A DNA stretch of 57,747 nt from Streptomyces sp. UW30 (GTDB lineage: Bacteria; Actinomycetota; Actinomycetes; Streptomycetales; Streptomycetaceae). The stretch covers positions 813,519 through 871,265 of the forward strand of contig NZ_RDBN01000053.1 in assembly GCF_008042075.1 (NCBI RefSeq), given 5' to 3'. The notes beneath the pieces are model-generated. The model was not told where the DNA came from, ran no database searches, and worked only from the letters and a program-made list of their open reading frames with translations. The position numbers and the translations under genes are program-made. Shown here piece by piece: positions 42,578 to 51,402 of the stretch (its first letter is position 1; each line of letters begins with the position of its first letter).

Positions 42578-43732
42578 ATGACGCACACGACCGACAGGAA
42601 CGCAGCCGTCCGATCCCTCCTCGCCCCGGCCCGCCTGGGCCCCCTCCCCCTGCCGAACCACCTCGTCATGGCCCCGCTGACCAGGAACCGAGCGGAAGCC
42701 GACGGCACCCCCACGCCGCTCATGGCCACCTACTACGCCCAGCGCGCTTCCGCCGGCCTGATCATCGCCGAGGCCTCGACGCCGAACGCGACCGGGCAGA
42801 CGTATCCGAACATCACGGCGATCCACTCGCCCTCGCACGTGGCCGGCTGGCGGCAGGTCACGGATGCCGTGCGGGCGGCCGGCGGCGGCCCGATGTTCCT
42901 GCAGCTCCAGCACGGCGGCCGGGTCGGCCACCCCGCGACCAGCGGGCTGACCCCCGTCTCGCCCTCTCCCCTGCCGCTCCCGGAGACGATCTTCACGCCC
43001 GACGGGCACCGCCCCGCCGTGGTCCCCCGGGAGATGACGGTCGACGACATCCACGCCACCGTCGCCGACTTCGCGACCGCCGCCCGCAATGCCGTGGCCG
43101 CCGGCTTCGAGGGTGTCGAGGTGCACTCCGCGAACGGCCATCTCCTGCACCAGTTCCTGGCCGGCAACACCAACCGCCGCACGGATGGCTACGGCGGCTC
43201 GGTGGGCGGACGGATCCGGTTCGTGCGGGAGGTCGTCGAGGCGGTCGCGGCCGCGATCGGGCCGGCGAGGGTGGGCGTACGGATCTCACCCCGCAACACC
43301 GTCAACGGCATCGAGGAGACCGACACCGACGCGCTCTACCCGGCGCTCGTGGAGGCGCTGGGCGGGCTCGGGCTCGCGTATCTGCACCTCGTGCACGCCG
43401 ACCCGGCGGACCCGCTGTTCGGGCGGATCCGGGCCGGCTGGCCGGGCACCCTGATCGCCAACCCGGTGCTCCCCGAGCTGACCACGGACGCGATCGGCGA
43501 GGCGTCGGCCCGGCTGCTGGCGGCCGGAGCCGACCTGATCGCCCTCGGCCGCCCGTTCCTGGCCAACCCCGACCTGGTGCGGCGGCTCGCGCTCGGGGCG
43601 CCGCTCAACCCGGTGCGGGACCGGTATCTGATGTACACGGGCGGGGCGACCGGCTACACCGACTACCCCGCCCTCGACGATCAGCCGTCCAGCTCCTCGA
43701 TGGTCGCGTTGGACGGACCCCGCGTCGCCTGA
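42578..43732 (+). CDS. Old yellow enzyme family ene-reductase (NADH:flavin oxidoreductase)
   Basis: A 384-residue FMN-dependent alkene reductase. FMN and substrate motifs are [11 protein letters not shown], the paired His-Asn of the active site in [18 protein letters not shown], and [11 protein letters not shown] near the phosphate site. Cytosolic; reduces activated C=C bonds, often induced by electrophiles, as expected with a MerR neighbour. The last 17 codons overlap the 3' end of the convergent dipeptidase gene and are not typical of the family, which usually ends near YTDYPAL; the original stop may have been lost. Confidence 0.9.
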   Translation: MTHTTDRNAAVRSLLAPARLGPLPLPNHLVMAPLTRNRAEADGTPTPLMATYYAQRASAGLIIAEASTPNATGQTYPNITAIHSPSHVAGWRQVTDAVRAAGGGPMFLQLQHGGRVGHPATSGLTPVSPSPLPLPETIFTPDGHRPAVVPREMTVDDIHATVADFATAARNAVAAGFEGVEVHSANGHLLHQFLAGNTNRRTDGYGGSVGGRIRFVREVVEAVAAAIGPARVGVRISPRNTVNGIEETDTDALYPALVEALGGLGLAYLHLVHADPADPLFGRIRAGWPGTLIANPVLPELTTDAIGEASARLLAAGADLIALGRPFLANPDLVRRLALGAPLNPVRDRYLMYTGGATGYTDYPALDDQPSSSSMVALDGPRVA

Positions 43733-44865
43733 AGGTCACGGGCCACGTCCTGCGCAGCACCCAGCACCCGTACCGCGTTCTGCCAGGTCAGCTTGGCCAG
43801 GTCGGGCTTCGACCAGCCGCGGTCCAGCAGTTCGGCGATCAGGTTGGGGTATCCGGAGACATCGCTGAGGCCGTCGGGGGTGAAGGCGGTGCCGTCGTAG
43901 TCGCCGCCGATGCCGAGGTGGTCGACGCCGACGACCTCGCGCATGTGGTCCAGGTGGTCGGCGACGGTGGACACCGTGGCGATCGGGCGCGGGTTGGTCT
44001 CCTCGAAGGCGCGGTGCACCTTCATCGCCTCGGCGGTCGTGTCGAGGTGGTGGAAGCCGTGGGCGCGCATGTTCTCGTCGGCGGCGAGCGTCCAGTCGAC
44101 CGCCGCCTGGAGCACGAACTTCGGCACGAACGTCACCATCGCGACGCCGCCGTTGCCGGGCAGGCGCTCCAGCACGTCGTCCGGGATGTTGCGCGGGTGG
44201 TCGCACACCGCGCGGGAGGAGGAGTGGGAGAAGATCACCGGGGCGGCGGTGGCATCGAGCGCGTCGCGCATCGTCGTGGCCGCCACGTGCGAGAGGTCCA
44301 CCAGCATGCCCTCGCGGTTCATCTCCCGGACCACCTCGCGGCCGAAGGCGGACAGGCCGCCCACGCCGGGGTCGTCCGTCGCGGAGTCGGCCCACGCGAT
44401 GTTGTCGTTGTGCGTGAGCGTCATGTAGCGGACACCCAGCGCGTACAACGCGCGTAGCGTGGCAAGGGAGTTCGCGATGGAGTGTCCGCCCTCCGCGCCC
44501 ATCAGGGAGGCGATACGGCCCTCCGCGCGCGCCGCCTCCATGTCCGTGGCCGTCAGCGCCGGGCGCAGGTCCTGCGGATAGCGGGCCAGCAACTGCCGTA
44601 CGCAGTCGATCTGTTCGAGGGTGGCGCTGACCGCCTTGTCACCGGCGTAGTCCGAGCGGACGTACACGGACCAGAACTGCGCGCCGACGCCGCCCTCGCG
44701 CAGGCGGGGGATGTCGGTGTGCAGATGGGCGCCCTGGTGGCCGGCGATGTCGCGGGCGTCGAGGTCGTAGCGGACCTGTTCGCGCAGCGCCCAGGGCAGG
44801 TCGTTGTGGCCGTCGACGACCGGGAAGTCGCGCAGGAGTTCCCGGGCTGCCTCCAGGGAGGTCAT
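43681..44865 (-). CDS. Membrane dipeptidase / renal dipeptidase family (M19), active type
   Basis: A 394-residue binuclear zinc hydrolase of dipeptides, matching in sequence and context the structurally studied S. coelicolor Sco3058. Ligands are intact: His20 and Asp22 (DGHNDLPW), bridging Glu125 (MGAEGG), His193 (DLSHVA), His214 (FSHSSSRAV) and catalytic Asp322 (GGDYDG). There is no signal peptide, so it acts in the cytosol on L-L or L-D dipeptides. ATG 44865 is preferred to GTG 44874 because GGGGA is 9 bases upstream of it. It is downstream of purK-purE with almost no gap and convergent-overlapping with the ene-reductase gene. Confidence 0.93.
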   Translation of the reverse strand: MTSLEAARELLRDFPVVDGHNDLPWALREQVRYDLDARDIAGHQGAHLHTDIPRLREGGVGAQFWSVYVRSDYAGDKAVSATLEQIDCVRQLLARYPQDLRPALTATDMEAARAEGRIASLMGAEGGHSIANSLATLRALYALGVRYMTLTHNDNIAWADSATDDPGVGGLSAFGREVVREMNREGMLVDLSHVAATTMRDALDATAAPVIFSHSSSRAVCDHPRNIPDDVLERLPGNGGVAMVTFVPKFVLQAAVDWTLAADENMRAHGFHHLDTTAEAMKVHRAFEETNPRPIATVSTVADHLDHMREVVGVDHLGIGGDYDGTAFTPDGLSDVSGYPNLIAELLDRGWSKPDLAKLTWQNAVRVLGAAQDVARDLQATRGPSNATIEELDG

Positions 44866-44870
44866 CGGCG

Positions 44871-45398
44871 TCACTTCCCCGAGCCGAAGCCGAAGCCGCT
44901 CGCGCCCTCTACCTTGGCGCGCAGGCGCTTGCCCTTCTCGGTGGCCTGGTCGTTCAGGTCCTGCTGGAACTCCCGCATCCGCTGGAGCAGGTCCTCGTCG
45001 TGGGCGGCGAGGATGCGGGCGGCGAGCAGTCCGGCGTTGCGGGCGCCGGCGACGGAGACGGTGGCCACGGGCACGCCGGCCGGCATCTGCACGATGGACA
45101 GGAGGCTGTCCATGCCGTCGAGGTACTTCAGCGGGACGGGGACGCCGATGACCGGCAGCGGCGTGACGGACGCGAGCATGCCGGGCAGGTGGGCGGCACC
45201 TCCCGCCCCGGCGATGATCACCTTCAGCCCGCGCTCGGCCGCCTGCTCGCCGTACGTGACCATCTCGCGCGGCATGCGGTGCGCGGAGACGACATCGACC
45301 TCGAAGTCGATCTCGAACTCGTCGAGGGCCTGGGCGGCCGCCTCCATGACGGGCCAGTCGGAGTCCGACCCCATGACGATGCCTACAACCGGGCTCAT
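44871..45398 (-). CDS. purE: 5-(carboxyamino)imidazole ribonucleotide mutase
   Basis: A 175-residue class I PurE that converts N5-CAIR to CAIR in de novo purine synthesis. Signatures: [13 protein letters not shown] at 6-18, SAHRMP with the catalytic His near 41, and [15 protein letters not shown]. The ATG overlaps the purK stop (ATGA, 45395-45398), giving translational coupling with its partner. The GFGFGSG C-terminal tail is a common streptomycete addition. Confidence 0.96.
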   Translation of the reverse strand: MSPVVGIVMGSDSDWPVMEAAAQALDEFEIDFEVDVVSAHRMPREMVTYGEQAAERGLKVIIAGAGGAAHLPGMLASVTPLPVIGVPVPLKYLDGMDSLLSIVQMPAGVPVATVSVAGARNAGLLAARILAAHDEDLLQRMREFQQDLNDQATEKGKRLRAKVEGASGFGFGSGK

Positions 45399-46534
45399 TC
45401 GGTAATGGTCCCTCTCAGGTAGCCGGCAGCGTGACGGGCGCGCTCCAGCACGTCGTCCAGGTCGTCGCCGTAGGTGTTGACGTGGCCGACCTTACGGCCG
45501 GGTTTTACGTCCTTGCCGTACATGTGGATCTTCAGCTGCGGGTCGCGGGCCATGCAGTGCAGGTACGCGGAGTACATGTCCGGGTAGTCGCCGCCGAGGA
45601 CGTTGACCATCACGGTCCACCTGGCGCGCGGGCGCGGGTCGCCGAGGGGGAGGTCGAGGACGGCCCGGACGTGGTTGGCGAACTGGGACGTGCTCGCGCC
45701 GTCCTGGGTCCAGTGGCCCGAGTTGTGCGGGCGCATCGCCAGCTCGTTGACGAGGATGCGGCCGTCGCGGGTCTGGAACAGCTCGACCGCGAGGTGGCCG
45801 ACGACGCCGAGTTCCTTGGCGATGGTCAGGGCCATCTCCTCCGCCTTGAGGGCGAGGGTCTCGTCGAGGTCGGGCGCCGGGGCGATCACGGTGTCGCAGA
45901 CGCCGTTCACCTGCTGGGACTCGACCACCGGGTAGGCGACGGCCTGGCCGTGCGGCGACCGTACGACGTTGGCGGCGAGCTCGCGGACGTAGTCGACCTT
46001 CTCCTCGGCGAGGACGGGGACGCCGGCGCGGAACGGGTCGGCGGCCTCCTCGACGGAGTCGACGACCCACACGCCCTTGCCGTCGTAGCCACCGCGGACC
46101 GTCTTGAGGACGACCGGGAAGCCGTCGCCCTCTCCCGCGAACGCGGCGACGTCCTGCGGGTCGCTCACGAGGCGGTGCCGGGGGCACGGCACACCGATCG
46201 CATCGAGCCTCGCGCGCATCACGCCCTTGTCCTGGGCGTGCTGAAGCGCGTCGGGGCCCGGGCGGACGGGGATGCCGTCCGCCTCCAGGGCCCTGAGGTG
46301 CTCGGTGGGTACATGTTCGTGATCGAAGGTGATCACATCGCACCCGCGGGCGAACTCGCGCAGCGTGTCGAGGTCGCGATAGTCGCCGATGACGACATCG
46401 CTGACGACTTGCGCCGCGGAATCCTGCGGGGTGTCACTGAGGAGCTTGAACCTGATGCCCAGCGGGATGCCTGACTCGTGCGTCATACGCGCGAGCTGGC
46501 CCCCGCCGACCATGCCGACTACCGGGAACGTCAC
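45395..46534 (-). CDS. purK: 5-(carboxyamino)imidazole ribonucleotide synthase
   Basis: A 379-residue ATP-grasp enzyme that carboxylates AIR with bicarbonate to N5-CAIR, feeding purE. It opens with [16 protein letters not shown]-grasp elements are [17 protein letters not shown] and the metal-binding [18 protein letters not shown] 46534 is chosen as the first start before the motif; TACCCT 7 bases upstream and no ribosome-binding site suggest a leaderless mRNA. It is divergent from the GtrA gene; the same purE-purK/GtrA arrangement occurs in M. tuberculosis. Confidence 0.95.
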   Translation of the reverse strand: MTFPVVGMVGGGQLARMTHESGIPLGIRFKLLSDTPQDSAAQVVSDVVIGDYRDLDTLREFARGCDVITFDHEHVPTEHLRALEADGIPVRPGPDALQHAQDKGVMRARLDAIGVPCPRHRLVSDPQDVAAFAGEGDGFPVVLKTVRGGYDGKGVWVVDSVEEAADPFRAGVPVLAEEKVDYVRELAANVVRSPHGQAVAYPVVESQQVNGVCDTVIAPAPDLDETLALKAEEMALTIAKELGVVGHLAVELFQTRDGRILVNELAMRPHNSGHWTQDGASTSQFANHVRAVLDLPLGDPRPRARWTVMVNVLGGDYPDMYSAYLHCMARDPQLKIHMYGKDVKPGRKVGHVNTYGDDLDDVLERARHAAGYLRGTITE

Positions 46535-46697
46535 GCCCCTAGGGTATCGGCCGCTCGGGGGCGACCCTCTTACCGGACTTTTCCGCGTCTCTTCCCAGGC
46601 CTGTGGGGACACGCACAGGCAATCGCGAAGGGGGGTGGTTAGCATGGCTGGGTTGACGAAACCGACGACACATCGACCGACAGGAGCCTTCACGACC

Positions 46698-47255
46698 ATG
46701 GGACGTGGTTCCTCGGGGCTTCATGCGTCGCCTCCGGTATCCGGCAGTTCAGTACGGCAACGACTCGACCGGCTGGTGCGTGAGGTCGCCAAGTTCGGTG
46801 CGGTGGGTGGCGCGGGGCTGCTGGTCAATCTCCTCGTGTTCAACCTGGTGCGGCATGTCACCGACCTCCAGGTGGTGCGGGCGAGCGTCATCGCGACGGT
46901 CGTCGCGATCATCTTCAACTACGTCGGCTTCCGGTACTTCACGTACCGGGACCGCGACAAGAGCCGCCGTACGAAGGAACTGACTCTGTTCCTGCTGTTC
47001 AGCGCGGTCGGTCTGGTGATCGAGAACGGTGTGCTGTACGCGGCGACGTACGGCTTCGGCTGGGACAGCCCGCTGCAGAGCAACGTCTTCAAGTTCCTCG
47101 GCATCGGTATCGCGACGCTGTTCCGCTTCTGGTCGTATCGCACGTGGGTGTTCCGTGCGATGCCGGTGGAGGAGTCGGTGGCTGCAGCGGAATCGTTCCT
47201 GGAGCCGCGGGAGCCCGCGGCTCAGGAGCGGCGGGTGGGGCAGCGGGTCGGCTGA
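46698..47255 (+). CDS. GtrA family membrane protein
   Basis: A 185-residue four-helix membrane protein of the GtrA/DPMS family, which moves lipid-linked sugars (for example bactoprenol-glucose) across the membrane or assists their synthesis. Helices at about 33-55, 62-82, 95-118 and 128-150 with the family start VREVAKFGAVGGAGLLVNLLVF and ending FRFWSYRTWVF. ATG 46698 has AGGAG about 11 bases upstream; an in-frame ATG at 46644 with a GAAGGGGGG site is an alternative that adds 18 residues. It is likely to serve the surface polysaccharide enzymes in this region. Confidence 0.87.
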   Translation: MGRGSSGLHASPPVSGSSVRQRLDRLVREVAKFGAVGGAGLLVNLLVFNLVRHVTDLQVVRASVIATVVAIIFNYVGFRYFTYRDRDKSRRTKELTLFLLFSAVGLVIENGVLYAATYGFGWDSPLQSNVFKFLGIGIATLFRFWSYRTWVFRAMPVEESVAAAESFLEPREPAAQERRVGQRVG

Positions 47256-47306
47256 CACGGCTGTCGCCGTCCGCGGGCGCCGGGGATCCTCCGGCCGACC
47301 GACCGG

Positions 47307-48578
47307 CTACCTGACCGTCGACCCCGAATCCTGTGCCTTCTTCGGGGGCTGCGTGCGGGACAGGAACAGGGCTATCACCGGCGGCTTCGTCTGGAGCATC
47401 TCCAGGCGGCCGCCGTCGGCCTCTGCCAGGTCCCGGGCGACCGCGAGGCCGATGCCCGTGGAGTTGCGGCCGCTGATGGCGCGCTCGAAGATGCGGGCGC
47501 CGAGGTCGGCGGGGACGCCGGGGCCCTCGTCCGTCACCTCGATGACGGCCTGGTTGCCGGTGACGCGGGTGCGCAGTGCCACCGTGCCGCCGCCGTGCAT
47601 GAGGGAGTTCTCGATCAGGGCGGCGAGGACCTGTGCGACGGCGCCCGGTGTGCCGACCGCCTGGAGGTGGCGCTTGCCGGAGCTCACGATGGCCCGGCCC
47701 ACGCTGCGGTAGGCCGGGCGCCACTCCGCCAGCTGCTGCTGGATGACCTCGTCGAGGTCGAAGGTGACGGCCGAGCCGGTGCGCGGATCGCGGGAGTTGG
47801 TCAGGAGCCGTTGGACGACGTCCGTGAGGCGCTCGACCTGCGTCAGGGCGATGGTTGCCTCGTCCTTCACCGTGTCGGGATCGTCGGTGAGGGTGATCTC
47901 CTCCAGGCGCATGGAGAGGGCCGTGAGGGGGGTGCGGAGCTGGTGCGAGGCGTCCGCGGCCAGGCGGCGTTCCGCCGTCAGCATGCGGGCGATGCGCTCG
48001 GCGGAGGAGTCGAGGACATCTGCCACTCGGTCCAGCTCCGGGACGCCGTAGCGCTTGTGGCGGGGGCGGGGGTCGCCCGAGCCGAGGCGTTCGGCCGTTT
48101 CCGCGAGGTCGGTGAGGGGGGAGGCGAGGCGGTTCGCCTGGCGCACAGCCAGCAGCACCGCCGCGATCACCGCCAGGAACGCCACCGCCGCGATGATCAG
48201 CAACGTACGGCCGACCTCCCGCGTCACCGACGAGCGCGGCTCCTGCACGGTGACCGTCTCGCCCTCCTCGCCGGTCTCCGTGGCGCTGATGACGTCACCG
48301 GTGGGCTTGGTGCCCACCTCGATCACCGGCTTCTGCGGGATCCGGATCTCGGCGTAGCGGTCGCCCTGGATCTGGTCGCGCAGCACCGAGGCGTCCACGG
48401 TCTCGTCCCCGAGCAGCCGGCTGTCCACGATGCTGGCGAGCCGTACGGCCTCGGTGTCCACCCGCTCCTGTGCGGTGCTGGTGATCGTCCGCGTCTCGAC
48501 GATCACGAGTGACACGCCGAAGACGGCGATCACGACGAGAACGACGGCGAGGGTGGACTGGATCAGTCGGCGGCGCAT
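47307..48578 (-). CDS. Sensor histidine kinase
   Basis: A 423-residue membrane kinase. Helices at about 7-28 and 123-146 flank a short extracytoplasmic sensor region. A HAMP linker follows, then the H-box ADASHQLRTPLTAL with phosphorylated His212, and the ATPase domain with N box (LIENSLMHGGG), DEGPG and GIGLAVARDL. It is the partner of the response regulator that ends 36 bases upstream. The sensed signal is unknown. The extracytoplasmic region is too short for a known ligand-binding fold. Confidence 0.92.
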   Translation of the reverse strand: MRRRLIQSTLAVVLVVIAVFGVSLVIVETRTITSTAQERVDTEAVRLASIVDSRLLGDETVDASVLRDQIQGDRYAEIRIPQKPVIEVGTKPTGDVISATETGEEGETVTVQEPRSSVTREVGRTLLIIAAVAFLAVIAAVLLAVRQANRLASPLTDLAETAERLGSGDPRPRHKRYGVPELDRVADVLDSSAERIARMLTAERRLAADASHQLRTPLTALSMRLEEITLTDDPDTVKDEATIALTQVERLTDVVQRLLTNSRDPRTGSAVTFDLDEVIQQQLAEWRPAYRSVGRAIVSSGKRHLQAVGTPGAVAQVLAALIENSLMHGGGTVALRTRVTGNQAVIEVTDEGPGVPADLGARIFERAISGRNSTGIGLAVARDLAEADGGRLEMLQTKPPVIALFLSRTQPPKKAQDSGSTVR

Positions 48579-48614
48579 GTCCTGTTACTTGTCCGTAGGG
48601 CCGGTGGGCTCGGC

Positions 48615-49292
48615 TCAGCTCTTCTCGAAGCGGAAGCCCACGCCTCGCACCGTCGCGATGTAGCGGGGGTTGGCCGCGTCGTCGCCCAGCTTCTTGCGCA
48701 GCCAGGAGATGTGCATGTCGAGCGTCTTGGTCGACGACCACCAGGTCGTGTCCCAGACCTCCCGCATCAGCTGGTCCCGGGTCACCACCCGGCCGGCGTC
48801 CCGCACCAGCACCCGCAGCAGGTCGAACTCCTTCGCCGTGAGCTGGAGCTCCTCGTCGCCCATCCACGCGCGGTGCGACTCGACGTCGATCCGTACGCCG
48901 TGGGTGGCCGGCGGCTGCTGGGGCTCGGCCGCACCGCGCCGCAGCAGGGCCCGGACCCGGGCGAGCAGCTCGGCCAGCCGGAACGGCTTGGTGACGTAGT
49001 CGTCGGCGCCCGCGTCCAGGCCCACGACGGTGTCCACCTCGTCGGCGCGCGCGGTCAGGATGAGGACCGGCACGGTGTGGCCCTCGGCACGCAGTCGCCG
49101 GGCCACCTCCAGGCCGTCCATGCCGGGCAGGCCGAGGTCCAGCACGACCAGATCGATACCGCCCTGCATTCCCGCGTCGAGCGCGGTGGGGCCGTCCTCG
49201 CGCACCTCGACCTCGTACCCTTCCCGGCGCAGTGCGCGGGCCAGTGGCTCCGAAATGGACGCGTCGTCCTCGGCGAGCAGTACTCGGGTCAT
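48615..49292 (-). CDS. OmpR/PhoB family response regulator
   Basis: A 225-residue regulator with a receiver domain (acidic pocket ED at 8-9, phospho-acceptor Asp52 in LVVLDLGLPGMDG, Lys103-area KPF) and a C-terminal winged helix (about 130-222, TAKEFDLLRVLVRDAG). It forms an operon with the histidine kinase downstream. ATG 49292 is chosen because conserved TRVLLAEDD begins there; no good ribosome-binding site, TACCAT 8 bases upstream, so perhaps leaderless. Confidence 0.93.
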   Translation of the reverse strand: MTRVLLAEDDASISEPLARALRREGYEVEVREDGPTALDAGMQGGIDLVVLDLGLPGMDGLEVARRLRAEGHTVPVLILTARADEVDTVVGLDAGADDYVTKPFRLAELLARVRALLRRGAAEPQQPPATHGVRIDVESHRAWMGDEELQLTAKEFDLLRVLVRDAGRVVTRDQLMREVWDTTWWSSTKTLDMHISWLRKKLGDDAANPRYIATVRGVGFRFEKS

Positions 49293-49796
49293 GAGGTGAT
49301 GGTAGTCCGCCCATGACAAGAGCTGGAGGGTGATCGGCCGCCCGGATTCTCACCGGCCCCTGGCGTGACTCTTACCTTCGCCCGCTGTGGTACAGACCTA
49401 TGCCGATGAAGTGCGATCCTGGAAAGGACCTTGGAAAGGGTGTCCGCGGTTCCATCGACACCTGTGATCCCTGTCTCAAGTCCTTCCATATCCGGCAGTG
49501 TCCTGACGTATGGTGAATCTACGCCCGTAGCACTACGGGGACCTTCGGCGCACTTGACGCTGAGGGTCTCTTTTGTGTGCGGGACCGGCGCTCACCGGTC
49601 CCGAATGGAATGACCTGTGGCCGGGCCCCCGAAGGCGGGGGCGTGGATCCCGACGGTCGCCGTCATCCCCTCCGTGATCCGGAGCGGACTGCCCCTGGGC
49701 GTGGGGTGGACGGACGTGTCCGCCGGTGCCGGCCGCCCCCCACCGGGCGCGTGAACGTTCTACGTCGGTGCGCGTCCCGACCAGCAAGGATCGACC
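49293..49796 (+). promoter_or_regulatory. Long leader region upstream of the peptide transporter
   Basis: The 504 bases between the divergent two-component system and the transporter hold two adjacent strong hairpins: GGGACCGG with CCGGTCCC (49581-49602) and GCCCCCG with CGGGGGC (49625-49642). A candidate -35 TTGACG lies at about 49554. The hairpins lie 155-215 bases before the transporter ATG and might end a short leader transcript or form a regulatory RNA. A 36-codon frame at 49406-49516 was judged doubtful. Confidence 0.4.
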
Positions 49797-51293
49797 ATGG
49801 CGTCCAGCCTGACGAAGGACTCGGCCCGCCCGGGCACCCCCGGCTCCGAGAAGACCTTCTTCGGCCACCCCCGCGGACTGGCCACTCTCTTCATGACCGA
49901 GATGTGGGAGCGTTTCTCCTACTACGGCATGAGGGCACTGCTCCCGCTGTACCTGGTCGCTCCGGGCGGCCTGCACCTCAACCCTGCGACGGCTACCGCG
50001 ATCTACTCGGTCTACGTGTCGATGGTGTACCTGCTCGCCATGCCCGGCGGCTGGTTCGGCGACCGGGTCTGGGGCCCGCGCAAGACCGTCGCCGTGGCCG
50101 GCGGCATCATCATGCTCGGCCACCTCACGCTGGCCCTGCCGTCCTCCGGCACGTTCTACGCCGGCCTCGGCCTGGTCGCGATCGGTTCGGGTCTGCTGAA
50201 GGCCAACATCTCCACGATGGTCGGCCACCTCTACGACGGGCCGTCCGACCCCCGCCGCGACGGTGGCTTCACGGTCTTCTACATGGGCATCAACCTCGGT
50301 GCCTTCGCCGCGCCGCTGATCATCGGCACCATCGGTGAGAGCGTCAACTGGCACCTGGGCTTCGCGCTCGCCGCACTCGGCATGGCGCTGGGCCTCGCCC
50401 AGTTCCTGATCGGCTCGCGCAACCTGGCCGAGCGCTCCAGCGTCGTCCCGACGCCGCTGTCCGCCGAGGAGAAGTCCTCGACCCTGCGCAAGGCGGCGAT
50501 CTGGGCCGGTATCGCGGTCGTCTTCTACGCGATCGTCGGCTTCTCCGGCAGCTACACGCTGAACTGGGTCCTGGTCCCGCTGACCCTGCTCGGCGTGATC
50601 ATCCCGACGATGGTCCTGGTCCGCATCAAGCGCGACAAGGACCTGGACCGTGCCGAGCAGTCGAAGATGTCCGCGTACATCTGGTTCTTCGTGGCCGCGG
50701 CCGTGTTCTGGATGATCTACGACCAGGGCGGCTCGACCCTGTCGATCTTCGCCGACGGTTCCGCCGAGAACAGCGTCCTCGGCTGGGACTTCCCGGTCTC
50801 CTGGTACCAGTCGGTCAACCCGGTCCTGATCATGGCGCTGGCCCCGGTCTTCGCCTGGTTCTGGCTGGCGCTGAACCGGCGCGGCAAGGAGCCGAGCACG
50901 ATCGTGAAGTTCGGCTCGGGTCTGGTCCTGGTCGGCACGTCCTTCTTCCTCTTCCTGGCCCCGCTGTCGATCGCCGAGGGCGGTCACAAGGCGGCCGCGA
51001 TGTGGCTGGTGGCGATCTACTTCGTCCAGACCGTCGGTGAGCTGCTGCTCTCCCCGGTGGGTCTGTCGGTCACGACGAAGATGGCGCCCGGGAAGTACGC
51101 CTCGCAGATGATGGGCGTCTGGTTCCTGGCCGTCACCGCCGGTGACGCCACGACCGGTCTGCTCTCCATCGCCGGTGTCGACCTGAACAAGTCGAACATC
51201 GTGGCCCTGGAGGCGACGCTCGCCGTCCTCGCCGGTGTCGCGGTGTGGATGTACCGCAAGAAGGTCAAGGAGCTCATGGGCGACGTCCGCTAG
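49797..51293 (+). CDS. Proton-dependent oligopeptide transporter (POT/PTR2)
   Basis: A 498-residue major-facilitator permease that imports di- and tripeptides with protons. The POT signature ExxERFxYYG appears as TEMWERFSYYGMRALLPLYL at about 34-53, and the second signature FYMGINLGAFAAPLI at about 161-175. Around 12-14 helices are predicted. ATG 49797 has AAGGA about 6 bases upstream. Imported dipeptides could be cleaved by the M19 dipeptidase encoded nearby. A strong terminator follows at 51315. Confidence 0.94.
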   Translation: MASSLTKDSARPGTPGSEKTFFGHPRGLATLFMTEMWERFSYYGMRALLPLYLVAPGGLHLNPATATAIYSVYVSMVYLLAMPGGWFGDRVWGPRKTVAVAGGIIMLGHLTLALPSSGTFYAGLGLVAIGSGLLKANISTMVGHLYDGPSDPRRDGGFTVFYMGINLGAFAAPLIIGTIGESVNWHLGFALAALGMALGLAQFLIGSRNLAERSSVVPTPLSAEEKSSTLRKAAIWAGIAVVFYAIVGFSGSYTLNWVLVPLTLLGVIIPTMVLVRIKRDKDLDRAEQSKMSAYIWFFVAAAVFWMIYDQGGSTLSIFADGSAENSVLGWDFPVSWYQSVNPVLIMALAPVFAWFWLALNRRGKEPSTIVKFGSGLVLVGTSFFLFLAPLSIAEGGHKAAAMWLVAIYFVQTVGELLLSPVGLSVTTKMAPGKYASQMMGVWFLAVTAGDATTGLLSIAGVDLNKSNIVALEATLAVLAGVAVWMYRKKVKELMGDVR

Positions 51294-51314
51294 CGCGGGG
51301 CTGCCTGAGCCGAA

Positions 51315-51350
51315 GGGGCCGTTGCAACCTGCCCGGGTTGCAGCGGCCCC
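51315..51350. terminator. Bidirectional terminator after the peptide transporter
   Basis: A 15-bp stem (arms start GGGGCCGTTGCAACC and end GCGGCCCC, one G-U pair) with a 6-base loop, followed by a short T-rich stretch. It lies between convergent genes. Next to it (about 51365-51390) is a GCGCGGTTCCCCGCGCCCC motif common in streptomycete intergenic DNA. Confidence 0.85.
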
Positions 51351-51402
51351 GTCCGTTTTCCGACTGTGCGCGGTTCCCCGCGCCCCCAAGAGGACTGTCT
51401 GA

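Noticed and set aside
49406..49516. 36-codon frame with four Cys upstream of the peptide transporter
   Set aside because: No ribosome-binding site or promoter placement and codon usage unlike Streptomyces genes (third-position GC is low); kept only as a remark.
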